Source of the DNA: Mesostigma viride
Lineage: Eukaryota; Streptophyta; Mesostigmatophyceae; Mesostigmatales; Mesostigmataceae
DNA: 64,000 nucleotides
Direction of reading: 5' to 3'
NCBI GenBank assembly: GCA_009746045.1
Contig: RPFO01000050.1
Coordinates: 1-64,000 of the forward strand
Shown: positions 10,850 to 22,700 of the stretch, one piece after another
How positions within the stretch are numbered: the stretch's first letter is position 1
How the letters are laid out: every line of letters begins with the position of its first letter
Notes under the pieces: model-generated
Told to the model about the DNA's origin: nothing
The model's input: the letters and a program-made list of their open reading frames with translations, nothing else
The model's database searches: none
Position numbers and translations under genes: made by a program

Positions 10850-10948
10850 CATCACAGCTGGCAGCTCGGTAGACGTCGCTCGGGACACCGGCGGACCACG
10901 CTCTTCCTTCACACCAGTGCGATCCCTCAAAGGCCCTTCGAATTCTCC
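10850..10948 (-). CDS. Putative upstream exon of the same minus-strand gene
   Basis: 33 codons between TACTTCAG and GTATTG, phase 0 on both sides, reading GEFEGPLRDRTGVKEERGPP and onward. A further possible exon lies at 11029 to about 11250 (minus), containing EEIKQEKRIGEFGGLSDMLG and ending at GTATTC. No start codon could be fixed, so the gene model is tentative. Confidence 0.3.
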
Positions 10949-11447
10949 CTGAAGTACGAATGCCACGCAAAACAATGTCGTTATGTTAGACGATGCTTTC
11001 CAAAAAATGCTACCGACATGAAGAATACAGGCGCAGACTCGCACTTGCTCGATCCGCCTGAAGAGGAGGCAGGGTCCTCACAAGCCGCGGCTTGCTCGCG
11101 GGGGAAGAGCGCTGAGGCGAGAAATCCAAGCATATCGGAGAGGCCGCCGAATTCCCCGATCCTCTTTTCTTGCTTTATTTCTTCGGTGTGGAGGGATCTG
11201 GCAACTCCGCCGAGGCCCTCCTCCAGCGTGTTGGCGTCGACATCGTGGAGTTAAGAGGGGAATGGGAATCTGTTAGAAGACGCAGAGAGCAGCGACCAAA
11301 TTAACGAAACAAGCCAGAGCACCGTTGCATTATACGTTCCGTGAAAAATGGATGCTTATGATCGCACGGTCATGATCGCACAGCAGCTGGCGTCGCCCAA
11401 CGCAGGCTATAAAACCCAACGCAGGCTGTTTCCGGCCCCACCGTCTA

Positions 11448-11630
11448 GGTCATCTAGTCGCTCTACACGTAAGCCAGCCATAATTTCAATGCACAAGGCT
11501 ACACATTTCCATCACCATTCATCTTCATCATCCTGAACGACTCGAACACGCGGACAAGATAACGGCAGGCTCGAGCTACCATGGTCCGGATTCTCCCGAT
11601 TTCTGGCCTGCGCTGGTTGTCTCCTTGATA
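11448..11630 (+). repeat. Left arm of a 4.3-kb inverted repeat
   Basis: About 183 bases from GGTCATCTAGTCGCTCTACA to GTTGTCTCCTTGATA. It matches the reverse complement of 15589-15757 almost base for base, apart from a 13-base insertion and a few changes. A TATAAAA box lies 40 bases outside it (11408). Part of the same sequence recurs at 54886-54970. Confidence 0.85.
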
Positions 11631-11639
11631 GAACTCCAT

Positions 11640-12965
11640 CGCCAAGGTGCAGGAAACTAATGTTATTGTGCTGTAACCCTCCGCCCAGCACCACAAACTA
11701 ACTTCTGGCGACCGCAATCCATCCTTTGGCGACCGCAATCCATCCTTTGGCGACTCGGAAACCAATTCTTTGGCGAGGCCGCAACTTCACTCGCATCCGG
11801 GGCATGGCAAGATGGGACGCCACGTGGCATGATGCGGCATGCCGCACCTGCTGTACAATATGGGGGCCCGAAATCTAGGGCTGGCGGCTGCATAAAAATT
11901 CGGCCCCTGGAATCTCCCCTATAGGGGCCGAAAAGATGGGGGCTAGCTAGAATTGGTGCCGGTAGCTGCACGGGCCCCTAGTATGGAAATAGGGGCCAGA
12001 CATTCTGGCCCGGCTGCTGCAGGATCCGGCCCCTATTTAGCTTGGCTCAATGTCACCCCTCCTGTTGAGAATCTCTTTTTAGCGTACGCTGAAAGGGAAA
12101 GCGACGATATCCAACGTGACCCACCGTTCGCTTCGCTTACAAATTATCCCACTGTAAGGGCGATCGCGAGGATCCTCCGCCGCGGCCTGTCAGGTCTCGC
12201 CCAAGTTAGTGCCCGGGGCACGTGCAGTCATGGAGAATGCGGTGCAATCCCGCGCGCGAGCGATTGGCGGGAAGGCTGCGTTTCAGGAGTATCTCCGTCC
12301 TGACCGGCCCCGTTACAGCCCTGGAGGTGCCCTGGTCCCTTAGTTGTCGGCTTGTCGCGCACCGAAAAAGTTTGCGTCCAGGCTGGTCCAGCAAAACATG
12401 TTCCACCATGCAGTGGCCATTGGCCAATACCACCGCGCAGCACTGCAGTGTGACATGGCACGCCATGGCCACTGGGATGACTCGAGAGTTCAGATGGTGG
12501 ATGAGTTTCAATTTCTTCACCTCCACCTTTTAAACCAAGAACTCATATCAGTCAGGGGCTTAGAATGCAACCCGTTGGCTTACAGCTTGGATAATTGCAG
12601 TGCAACAAAACGGTCGCTGCTTTGTTCACCTTTGCTTGGTAGAGGCGTGTGATTGCGGAGGACAAGCGGCCGACTCAGAGTTTTGGTTGGCGGGCGTGAA
12701 ATTCAAAGTCTTTCACGGACAACCATTTCGGTGTTTGTTTGGGTAGACCGTGAAAATAAATCATTCCTGGTTGCTCATAAGCATCGCGGATAAGGCTGAA
12801 GTGCCAAGTCTGCAAAGTGAATGGCCAAAGAGATCATGTTTCAATATATTCGTTGACGCATTGTCAGTAGCGCAAATGTGGGTAGTATGAGCGGACGGGT
12901 GTATGAGGTAATTTGGTTAGGTGTGCCAAACAAAAAGACAGAGTGCCTGTGACAAGTAACCGTCC
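11640..12965. other. Spacer before the CX9C gene
   Basis: Contains two tandem copies of a CTTTGGCGACCGCAATCCAT-type segment (11705-11770) and GCCACGTGGCATGATGCGGC (11820-11840). No coding segment supported. The promoter of the gene starting at 12966 is expected in the last few hundred bases; I see no clear TATA box. Confidence 0.4.
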
Positions 12966-13815
12966 ATGACTCCCGAAGAGCGCGAGGCGTACGAACGTTC
13001 GAAACGGCTGTCGGCCAGCGAGAACGCCCGGCTGAAAGAAGAGGCGCTCATTGCTTGTGCGGTCCAACAAGGTAGCCAACTACCACTAGTCTTTTCTATT
13101 CCACATTTTTTGCCTCCACGCCCTTCTTGTCCGCACTGTGGCTATTGGAAGGACGTGCGTCGTCATTCTGATTGACGACATTGGCGTGGATATACATGAT
13201 GCTTCATAAACATGATATACATGATATACCTGATGGCGTGGATATACATGATGCTTCGTCTATTACCGTGGGAATGCAGATGCCCTGTTGAAATGCCTCA
13301 AGGGCGGATGGTTCGGAAAGCCATGCAACGAAGAGCATGATGCCTTCTGGGAGTGCTACCGGAAACACCGGGTGGGTCCCGTCTGTGAAGCGTGCATGGA
13401 TGCCCTGTCAGTATTGGGGCGCTTGCTTTTACCACACCCTAGTGTTTATCCCTGGTCCACTTTTGTCCGAGCCTCGTTCTGGGAACAGTATAGCTGCCAA
13501 TCCCTTGTCTTGTCCAAGCCTCGTACTGGGAACAGTATAGCTGCCAACCGCTTGTCTTGTAATACGCACAAAATGTACCATGGGCGTGCGGCGGGAAGTT
13601 TATTGCCAGGAGCTACTTTGTGCTGATGTAGTTCCGCCGATGCTGATTGGTTTTACTGTGCACATCCTCCCCCCTGGCAGGGCTTCCTCGTCAACAAGTG
13701 GGTCCAGTGGATGGACCAGGCCATGTCACTACGCGGCCAAACGGTGGAGCCTGAGCCTGCTGCCGGTGCTTCGTCAAAACCAAGCGAGAATGCTGGTTCG
13801 CAAGCTTCCAGTTGA
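12966..13815 (+). CDS. Twin-CX9C (CHCH-type) protein, complete, three exons
   Basis: Exons 12966-13071, 13280-13371 and 13681-13815 join in phase (donors GTAGCC and GTGGGT, acceptors ATGCAG and TGGCAG) to give 110 residues. Residues 31-61 contain four cysteines with nine residues between each neighbour (C31, C41, C51, C61), the twin-CX9C pattern of CHCH proteins. Such proteins are usually imported into the mitochondrial intermembrane space by the Mia40 relay, where the cysteines form two disulfides in a helical hairpin. The N-terminus is a charged helix without a presequence, as expected for that route. The core GGWFGKPCNEEHDAFWECYR resembles CHCH proteins tied to respiratory-chain assembly, but I cannot assign the subfamily. 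Exon 3 gives a short helix and a Ser/Ala-rich tail. The stop codon lies at the start of a 22-bp tandem repeat. Confidence 0.75.
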
Positions 13816-14035
13816 TGGGTCCCAGTAGTCCAGTTGGTGGGTCACTGCAATCCAGTTGGCGGGTCGCAACACCCCAGTTGATGGGTCGCAGTAATCCAGT
13901 TGATGGGTCACTGTAGTCCAGTTGGTGGGTCCCAACAATCCAGTTGGTGGGTCACTGTAATCCAGTTGATGGGCCACTGTAAACAAGTTGGTGGGTCACT
14001 GTAATCCTTTGGATGGTTCGAACGTGTCCAGTTGA
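13806..14035 (+). repeat. 22-bp minisatellite beginning at the CX9C stop codon
   Basis: About ten copies of a TCCAGTTGGTGGGTCACTGTAA-type unit. The first is formed by the end of the coding exon, TCCAGTTGATGGGTC, with TGA as the stop codon. The array would form the start of the 3' UTR. Confidence 0.85.
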
Positions 14036-14218
14036 TGCCTGGTGCTGCCTCGAGCGCTTTACACCCGTCTGATGCGCCCATATACAACACAAGTCCGAGG
14101 CTTGTACGTGGGCTCTCACAGTCACAGACTTCTCATGGAATACTCATGGAGCATTCATGGAGTATGTGACGATGGCACCCGCAATCACAGAGTATTCACG
14201 AAGCATGTGGCGTGAAGG

Positions 14219-14960
14219 ATGGAAGGAAACCTCATGAGCGACATGGTGCCAACCATGGGCAGCCCTCCCTCCCTCCACGCACCGCGGTCCCCCAACGGCG
14301 GCACCCCGCAGCCCTGCACAAACCTGGCAGGCAACCGCCTGTGCGCCCGCGGCCGCCTCATGGCCGTCCCTGGCGTCGGCGCCCGAGTACTGGCCACCCT
14401 CCGCTTGCTGGACCGTGCGCGCCTGCGGTCGAGGTGCCGCGCGTTTCTATCCACGGATGAATCTCTCGAACAGCTGAAGAAACAACTCTTGGCGTGCATG
14501 GAGCTGCCAGGTGCGACACTGCGGCAGGGCAGTATGCTACCGCCTGCCTCATCCACGGGACAAGGCTGGGCCCCCTCCAGTGGTCCTCACCTTCAGCGAC
14601 ATCACAGCCCGAGTTCGGTTCCTCTCTTGCCGCAAGAAGCTGGTGAACACCTCCTGGTCGCTTGACGATGACCTGGCGCCAGCCCAGCAGCAGCAACACC
14701 GCGATCAGCATGGCCCGATCGACTAGACATCCGCCACAACTGGACCAACCCCGAGAAGCCCCAAGTGTACTGGTGGGGCGGGGACCTTTATGTCAACAAG
14801 AAACTGTGGAAGCCCCCCCCCGGGCTCCCCCGGGATAGAGCACTCAAGCTACTGAAGCTAGTTGTCTAGATATGGGGGCAACCGATTATGGTAGGCTTTA
14901 AAGCACTTGAAATGATTAATTAATTAATTAATTAATTAATAAATTAATTAATTAAACTCG
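14219..14960 (+). mobile_element. LINE ORF1 remnant with 3' tail
   Basis: Frames around 14390-14840 encode decayed ORF1-type sequence: PPPVVLTFSDITARVRFLSC, then LDDDLAPAQQQ, then a YWWGGDLYVNKKLWKPPP end. These match in order the C-terminal half of the intact ORF1 at 56327-57673 (minus). At least one frame break is present. The copy ends near the (AATT)n tract at 14911-14955. Confidence 0.6.
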
Positions 14961-15010
14961 TGCTCCCGTTGGGGAGTCACGGAGCACCGAAGTGCTTTTA
15001 ATCCCTGTGT
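14911..15010 (-). mobile_element. Family A LINE 3' end, inverted, meeting an AT-rich tail
   Basis: Read on the minus strand it gives the hairpin GGTGCTCCGTGACTCCCCAA...GGGAGCACGAG followed by a (TTAAT)n tail, as at 8761-8818. It meets the ORF1 remnant from the left tail to tail. Confidence 0.65.
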
Positions 15011-15174
15011 GTGCACTACAGGAGAAAGGGCAGAGATGATACACTTGAAATGATATTAGCGGCCAGCGTACGTTATAGTGCCTTAAATTAGCTCTGGCAC
15101 CTTGTGGCCATCAGCATGCGCCTTAGCCAACGTCTTGAGCCAAACTCAGCTTTGTAGCATAAGCTATGCGTCAG

Positions 15175-15410
15175 CCTACCTATGGTATTGCACTTGTTGT
15201 ATTGCACCCACAGTGTTGCGCCCCGGCACCATATGCATGCTGTAGATCGAGCTAAGCGCTCTGTGGCCTGCCCACTCACTTGCGGCAGTGAGAGAAGCTA
15301 GGGCCGCGCCCTCCCTCCTCGTTGTGTATATGGGGTTCATGGAGGTCCCTTTATTCTGTATTGTCACCCACGTGACGCAGTCACGTGCTTATTCATTGAT
15401 TAATCAATCG
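15175..15410 (+). repeat. SINE-like repeat, family B, copy 1
   Basis: Begins near CCTACCTATGGTATTGCACT, contains CACCCACAGTGTTGCGCC, and ends with the near-palindrome CACGTGACGCAGTCACGTG followed by TTATTCATTGATTAATC. Related copies are at 44285-44520, 32035-32255 (minus) and 60845-60995. No coding capacity. Confidence 0.65.
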
Positions 15411-15588
15411 ATCACCACCCACCCCCATGAATCCATGGATTGTGTGCTACATGCAACCCCCCAACGAAGGCACGTTATAATTTATTCTTTAAAATGCATA
15501 TCGATCAATCTGCTCGACTGCATCAGATATAAGATAAACTAGCTAGTGGCTTTGAGATAACATGCACATGCTGCTCCAGCGCTAATTT

Positions 15589-15757
15589 ATCAAGGAGACA
15601 ACCAGCGCAGGCCAGAAATCGGGAGAATCCGGACCATGGTAGCTCGAGCCTGCCGTTATCTTGTCCGCGTGTTCGAGTCGTTCAGGATGGTGATGGAAAT
15701 GTGTATCCGTGTGCATTGAAATTATGGCTGGCTTACGTGTAGAGCGACTAGATGACC
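15589..15757 (-). repeat. Right arm of the 4.3-kb inverted repeat
   Basis: Reverse complement of 11448-11630. Just outside it, 15796-15831 is a further short copy (TTTCTGGCCTGCGCTGGTTG and onward) in the opposite orientation. Confidence 0.85.
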
Positions 15758-15831
15758 GCTAATTTATGGCCGCACATGCATCATGTGCATAACTCCAGAT
15801 TTCTGGCCTGCGCTGGTTGTCTCCTTGATAA

Positions 15832-16182
15832 CTTCAGACCAGCAGCCGCGATGAGCTCTTCACGGAACCTAAATTGGCATCCACCAAAATTTACGGACAA
15901 TCAAGCTGACACCATGTTTCCTGCTGATGGTACCCAGCAGTCCGCAGATTTGCTGGCAACAGGCAAACATGAGGCATGTCCTTATCAACACAAAAATTGT
16001 CTCACTTGAAGAATTCTTTATAATATCATATATCTACTGATACTGCAGGTTTGCCACTGTATGCACAGAAAACTACTGGCCTTGGCGGATGCACACACTG
16101 CACAGGTGCCATGCTCAACCAACCACAGCTGTCTTTCCGTCAATACCAAAATCCTTTGAATTGCCATTCTCGGTTGGCAAGT
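15832..16182. other. Intergenic, 3' flank of the XRN gene
   Basis: No gene seen. The XRN stop codon is at 16183-16185 on the minus strand, so this contains its 3' UTR. I see no certain poly(A) signal. Confidence 0.4.
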
Positions 16183-16705
16183 CTAATAATAGCCGCCACC
16201 TCTTCCCCCCTGGCCGCCCCGTCCACCCCTAGGATTCGGTTGCTGGCCTCTTGACAGCGCCGCAAAGCTGTTATTGTTCGCGCCCGGGTACGCATTCCCA
16301 CCCCTCCCCTGGCCCCCATAGAACCCATTCCCTGCATTGCCGGCCCCATACCCAGGCCGCTGCGGCACCTGAGGGCCCCCACCCCGGTAGCTCCCTTGCA
16401 CCACGTTCTGGTAGAACCCTGGCTGCATCGGCTGTTGCTGGTACCCGCCATACCCAGGGTACCCCCCTCCGATAACTGGAGGCCCCACCTGTTGCGGGGT
16501 CATGTTGTACATCCCCGGCTGACCGTAAGCAGGCATGGGCGGCGGTTGGAAGCCCGGTGGGTACGACTGCCTCCCTTGCGCTGGCATCCCTGGCCGCTGC
16601 ACGCTGTGGATGCCTTGCTGGATGAAGCGAAGCGCCGCGTCCGACAGCGAGGGGGGTGGGGACCGGCCGTGCATGGGGGACCCTGGCGACCCGATGGGCG
16701 AGCCC
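16183..16705 (-). CDS. XRN: XRN exon 20, C-terminal tail and stop
   Basis: Acceptor CACCCACAG, stop TAG at 16183-16185. Encodes 173 residues rich in Gly, Pro, Gln and Tyr, with [20 protein letters not shown] near the end. Likely disordered; RG repeats suggest RNA binding or arginine methylation. Confidence 0.9.
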
Positions 16706-19700
16706 CTGTGGGTGGCCCGCAAAAAGAGACGCGAGCACGCAGCAAATGTTGTGCGGGTGGGGAGTGGGCTCAACAGCTAGTCGGCAGGGAAGAGGAGAGG
16801 GCGTGCACTAGTGGGCTCCGGCTAGCTGATCGTGTGCATTCTGCCTACCTGGCTATACATGCATGTCAAGGAAAGCGCAGCATCAGTTCGAGAGTGGAGG
16901 CACCTAGCATATTCCCCAAAGTCATCGCATTGGCATGTGTCACCCCTGGTCTAGGAGCTAGGAATGGGTGTCCACCTCAGTTTTGCACAGGCTGGAGTTG
17001 CCACAAGGCCTACCACACAAGCGCTTGCATTGTGAAGAACCTCCTGCAAAGTCCCCTGCCATACCAAAAAGGAAAAAACAGAGCCTTTGATAGCAAGTGC
17101 AGAGCAGACGCGAGTACAAGAACACACGCACACGCACATGCAAGCACGGAGACCTTCGCAGGTAACCCATGACTGCGACGGCATACAAATACATAGCGCA
17201 TGCATAGCTATATATTTTATAGAGCATGTGCCAAACTCTATTTAGCATGGCACATACCTATTCAAATGATATCAACACGCAACATGCACGCACACGGGGC
17301 ACAGCATACCTATTCAAATGATATCAACACGCAACATGCACGCACACGAGGCACAGCATACCTATTCAAATGATATCAACACGCAACATGCACGCACACG
17401 AGGCACAGCATACCTATTCAAATGATATCAACACGCAACATGCACGCACACGAGGAACAGCATACCTATTCAAATGATATCAACACGCAACATGCACGCA
17501 CACGGGGCACAGCATACCTATTCAAATGATATCAACACGCAACATGCACGCACACGAGGCACAGCATACCTATTCAAATGATATCAACACGCAACATGCA
17601 CGCACACGAGGCACAGCATACCTATTCAAATGATATCAACACGCAACATGCACGCACACGAGGAACAGCATACCTATTCAAATGATATCAACACGCAACA
17701 TGCACGCACACGAGGAACAGCATACCTATTCAAATGATATCAACACGCAACATGCACGCACACGAGGCACGGCATACCTATTCAAATGATATCAACACGC
17801 AACATGCACGCACACGAGGCACAGCATACCTATTCAAATGATATCAACACGCAACATGCACGCACACGAGGCACAGCATACCTATTCAAATGATATCAAC
17901 ACGCAACATGCACGCACACGAGGAACAGCATACCTATTCAAATGATATCAACACGCAACATGCACGCACACGAGGCACAGCATACCTATTCAAATGATAT
18001 CAACACGCAACATGCACGCACACGGGGCACAGCATACCTATTCAAATGATATCAACACGCAACATGCACGCACACGAGGCACAGCATACCTATTCAAATG
18101 ATATCAACACGCAACATGCACGCACACGAGGCACAGCATACCTATTCAAATGATATCAACACGCAACATGCACGCACACGAGGAACAGCATACCTATTCA
18201 AATGATATCAACACGCAACATGCACGCACACGAGGCACAGCATACCTATTCAAATGATATCAACACGCAAGATGCACGCACACGAGGAACAGCATACCTA
18301 TGCAAATGATATCAACACGCAACATGCACGCACACGGGGCACAGCATACCTATTCAAATGATATCAACACGCAACATGCACGCACACGGGGCACAACAAA
18401 TACGATCGCATGCATCCGCGCGGGCTTACTATAAATATGACTTGCATTGTCCTCATGATATACATATGTCTTATCACTATTGGTTCATATATGAATGGAC
18501 GTGCGTCCTATTGGAGGCACATGCACAATTAGTGGATGAATGAATGAATGAATGAATGAATGAATGAATGAATGAATGAATGAATGAATGAATGAATGAA
18601 TGAATGAATGAATGAATGAATGAATGAATACATATATAGCACATACATTGCATCTGTACACACTATTGTCTAATGGATACTATATACAGCGCGTGGCAGA
18701 CATCACGCACCTGCCGCTTCCCCGTCCCCGTCCGCGCCCGCCCCCGCGGTCCTCGTGCCACAGCGGCGCGGGCTCCGGCAGATCCTGCTCCGTCACCCTC
18801 TGCGCCGCCAGGGAGATAGGGGTCACCGCCACGCGAACAGAACCCACGCAAGTAAAAGCATAAGGGAGTGTTTGGGAGACACTTAATCATGGCAGCCGGT
18901 GCCAGCCGGAGACAGCGAAGGAGGACCGAACCTCCCATGTGAGTGCGGAGAAATAGAGCACTCCTAGTGAATGAGTCGCAGGTGAAGTGGGCATGTTCTC
19001 GGGCGCATGTCATGCTGTCTCCCGCAACAGAAAACTTCCCCGAAGCATCCACCAAAAACAGGCTGCAACGGCTAATCTACAACTCATGTTCAAGGTTTGG
19101 AATGCGAGGTAAAACAAAGGCAGACGCCCCACGCATCACCTTTGCATAATGCCATGTCACACGTTACAGCACCCGTGAAAGGCATCTGTAAGGAAAGCAA
19201 CGTGTCAGCACCCCCACCGTACAGAAAAACAACAGCAATACATCCATCACGGCAACAGCACAGCGATATCATATGCTCACGGCGAGATCATATCGTGCGC
19301 GCAGAGGCTGCAGCAAGCGCCCCCAGGCACTGGCTCGGGTGGTATAGTACATCACATATCCCCCCCCACCGCAAGGCAACCATAGACCCCCACCCACCGC
19401 AAGGCAACCAAAACCCCACCCACCGCAAGGCAACCAAAACCCCACCCACCGCAAGGCAACCATAAACCCCCACCCACCGCAAGGCAACCAAAACCCCCAC
19501 CCACCGCAAGGCAACAATAAAACCCACCCACCGCAAGGCAATCATAAGCTCCCACCCACCGCAAGGCAACCATAAACCCCCACCCACCGCAAGGCAACCA
19601 TAACCCCCCACCCACCGCAAGGCAACCATAACTCCCCACCCACCGGCTCAGGCGGGATGGCCCCCTCGGGCAAGCGCGCGATGTGCGGGTGGTCCGCCGG

Positions 19701-22700
19701 GTCCTTGTACGCGATCGCGCTGAAGTGAGGAAGAGGAGGGTGAGCAGTGATGAAGAGGGGGGGCAGCAGTAAGGAGGGGGGCAGCATAAAGAAAAGGAAC
19801 CGTGGAATCCTAGGGGCAGAGAGGGGGCCGCAAATAGTGGAACAAGAGAGGGGTGTGGAGCCAGGGGGGGAAGGGGGGTCCTTGAACACGATCGCCGTTA
19901 AGGGGGACTGTTGTGAGCAAAAGGAACAACACAGGCAGAGAGGGGCCGTTAGTCGATGAGACATCCTCACACGGTTTTGTACACGGTCGCGCAATCAAAC
20001 TCGTGGCTGAGGCCATGGCGGGGGTGAGGGGGGTGGAAGTGAGGGTGGCAATGGCACGGGCCAGGGGCAACACACGATGTGCGAGGTGGGATGTGCGGGA
20101 GGGTGGTGCTGGGTGGAGGGTCAAGGACAGAGTGTGGAGGGGTACAAAGGGTAGAGAATGGAAGGATGAAAAGGAGCTAATTACTCAAAGCGCACAAAAA
20201 AAAAGATGTCAAGGGTTAAGGGTAAAGGATGTGAAGGTTAGGAAGGGCGGCAGGCTACTCACAAGGGTGCAGGGTAAAGGGTGAAAACATGAGGGAGGGG
20301 TAGAAAGCAGAGGCTACTCGTAAGGGTTAAGGGTAAAGGCGGAGGCTACTCGTGAGGGTTAAGGGTAAAGGCGGAGGCTACTCGTGAGGGTAAAGGGTAA
20401 AGGCGGAGGCTACTCGTAAGGGTAAAGGGTAAAGGCGGAGGCTACTCGTGAGGGTTAAGGGTAAAGGCGGAGGCTACTCGTGAGGGTTAAGGGTAAAGGC
20501 GGAGGCTACTCGTGAGGGTTAAGGGTAAAGGCGGAGGCTACTCGTAAGGGTAAAGGGTAAAGGCGGAGGCTACTCGTGAGGGTAAAGGGTAAAGGCGGAG
20601 GCTACTCGTGAGGGTAAAGGGTAAAGGCGGAGGCTACTCGTGAGGGTAAAGGGTAAAGGCGGAGGCTACTCGTAAGGGTAAAGGGTAAAGGCGGAGGCTA
20701 CTCGTGAGGGTAAAGGGTAAAGGCGGAGGCTACTCGTGAGGGTTAAGGGTAAAGGCGGAGGCTACTCGTGAGGGTTAAGGGTAAAGGCGGAGGCTACTCG
20801 TAAGGGTAAAGGGTAAAGGCGGAGGCTACTCGTGAGGGTAAAGGGTAAAGGCGGAGGCTACTCGTGAGGGTAAAGGGTAAAGGCGGAGGCTACTCGTGAG
20901 GGTAAAGGGTAAAGGCGGAGGCTACTCGTGAGGGTAAAGGGTAAAGGCGGAGGCTACTCGTGAGGGTTAAGGGTAAAGGCGGAGGCTACTCGTGAGGGTA
21001 AAGGGTAAAGGCGGAGGCTACTCGTGAGGGTAAAGGGTAAAGGCGGAGGCTACTCGTGAGGGTAAAGGGTAAAGGCGGAGGCTACTCGTGAGGGTAAAGG
21101 GTAAAGGCGGAGGCTACTCGTAAGGGTAAAGGGTAAAGGCGGAGGCTACTCGTGAGGGTTAAGGGTAAAGGCGGAGGCTACTCGTGAGGGTTAAGGGTAA
21201 AGGCGGAGGCTACTCGTGAGGGTAAAGGGTAAAGGCGGAGGCTACTCGTGAGGGTAAAGGGTAAAGGCGGAGGCTACTCGTGAGGGTAAAGGGTAAAGGC
21301 GGAGGCTACTCGTGAGGGTAAAGGGTAAAGGCGGAGGCTACTCGTGAGGGTAAAGGGTAAAGGCGGAGGCTACTCGTGAGGGTAAAGGGTAAAGGCGGAG
21401 GCTACTCGTGAGGGTAAAGGGTAAAGGCGGAGGCTACTCGTGAGGGTTAAGGGTAAAGGCGGAGGCTACTCGTGAGGGTTAAGGGTAAAGGCGGAGGCTA
21501 CTCGTGAGGGTAAAGGGTAAAGGCGGAGGCTACTCGTGAGGGTAAAGGGTAAAGGCGGAGGCTACTCGTGAGGGTAAAGGGTAAAGGCGGAGGCTACTCG
21601 TGAGGGTTAAGGGTAAAGGCGGAGGCTACTCGTAAGGGTTAAGGGTAAAGGCGGAGGCTACTCGTAAGGGTTAAGGGTAAAGGCGGAGGCTACTCGTGAG
21701 GGTAAAGGGTAAAGGCGGAGGATACATACAGCGCCTTGTTGCCCACGATGTCGGGCAGGGAGGCTATCGGAGAGCGCAGCACCTGAGGGCACTGGTCGCC
21801 GGCACACAGGTACATGAGCCCGTTCATGCCGCCGCTGCGGACAAAAACGAAATTCCAACACAAGCAAGGACAACACGGGGAGACCAGGCCGAGTGGCATG
21901 GTAGGAGATAAGTTCCTCCGCGCGTGGACGCAGAAGATATGCAATTATAGGATGTACGCAGAAGATATGCAATTATAGGTATACGTGCATGCAGAGCAAT
22001 AGCATTTGGGTACGTGCATGCAGGGCAATAGTATTGGAGTACGTGCATGCCGGGCAATAGCATTTGAGTACGTGCATGCAGGACACATGAGCACGCGGAC
22101 ACACACGAGGATGTGCTGCGGTGACATCATCAAACCAGCCAGAAAGGGGCGCAAACACGGGGTACAAACACACAAACTCTGCCAATGTGGTTCGGGGTAT
22201 TTCCACGCGGTGCAAAGGCATGGCCCGAAAGACACCGCCCTGGTGACCCACGTCCAGGCGCTGGGGGTCCCCTTGCGGCACCTCCACTTTGCAGCGACCA
22301 TAGTAAGTGAGGCAACCAACCAGATGCCTTCCTCCCAGCCCCTTTCTCGGCGCCAAGTCGGCTCCTTACTCAGCCCCTTTCGCGGCGCCCGTACAATATT
22401 ATTACCGCAACTCGGCATCAGATAGCAATGAGATCAAGTCGCATCATGACTTCCTGCGTCGCATTTTGGACCTGGCCTTTTTGGGGTCGTGGGTTGGCGC
22501 ACGTTACTACGCACCGTTTGATGGAACCGTCACTTCTACACCCGCATGGAACCGTTACACCCGCATGGCCTATGCGACCACGGCAGGGAACGCCTTTGGG
22601 ACAGTACCAAATGCCACGTCGCATGGCCATTGCTGTTTCTATTGCTCTTCCCAGCTGGCTTAACGGGCCCTTGGGTCGATGGGCGTGGCGAGCATTAGCC

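Noticed and set aside
16396-17172. Plus-strand 258-residue frame opposite XRN exon 20
   Set aside because: Runs across the last intron and exon of XRN without any recognisable feature.
17257-18400. CRISPR-like array
   Set aside because: Units are contiguous without unique spacers, and the genome is eukaryotic; it is a satellite.
20298-21722. Interstitial telomere
   Set aside because: Only short GGGTTAA/GGGTAAA strings inside a 32-bp unit; no run of exact heptamers.
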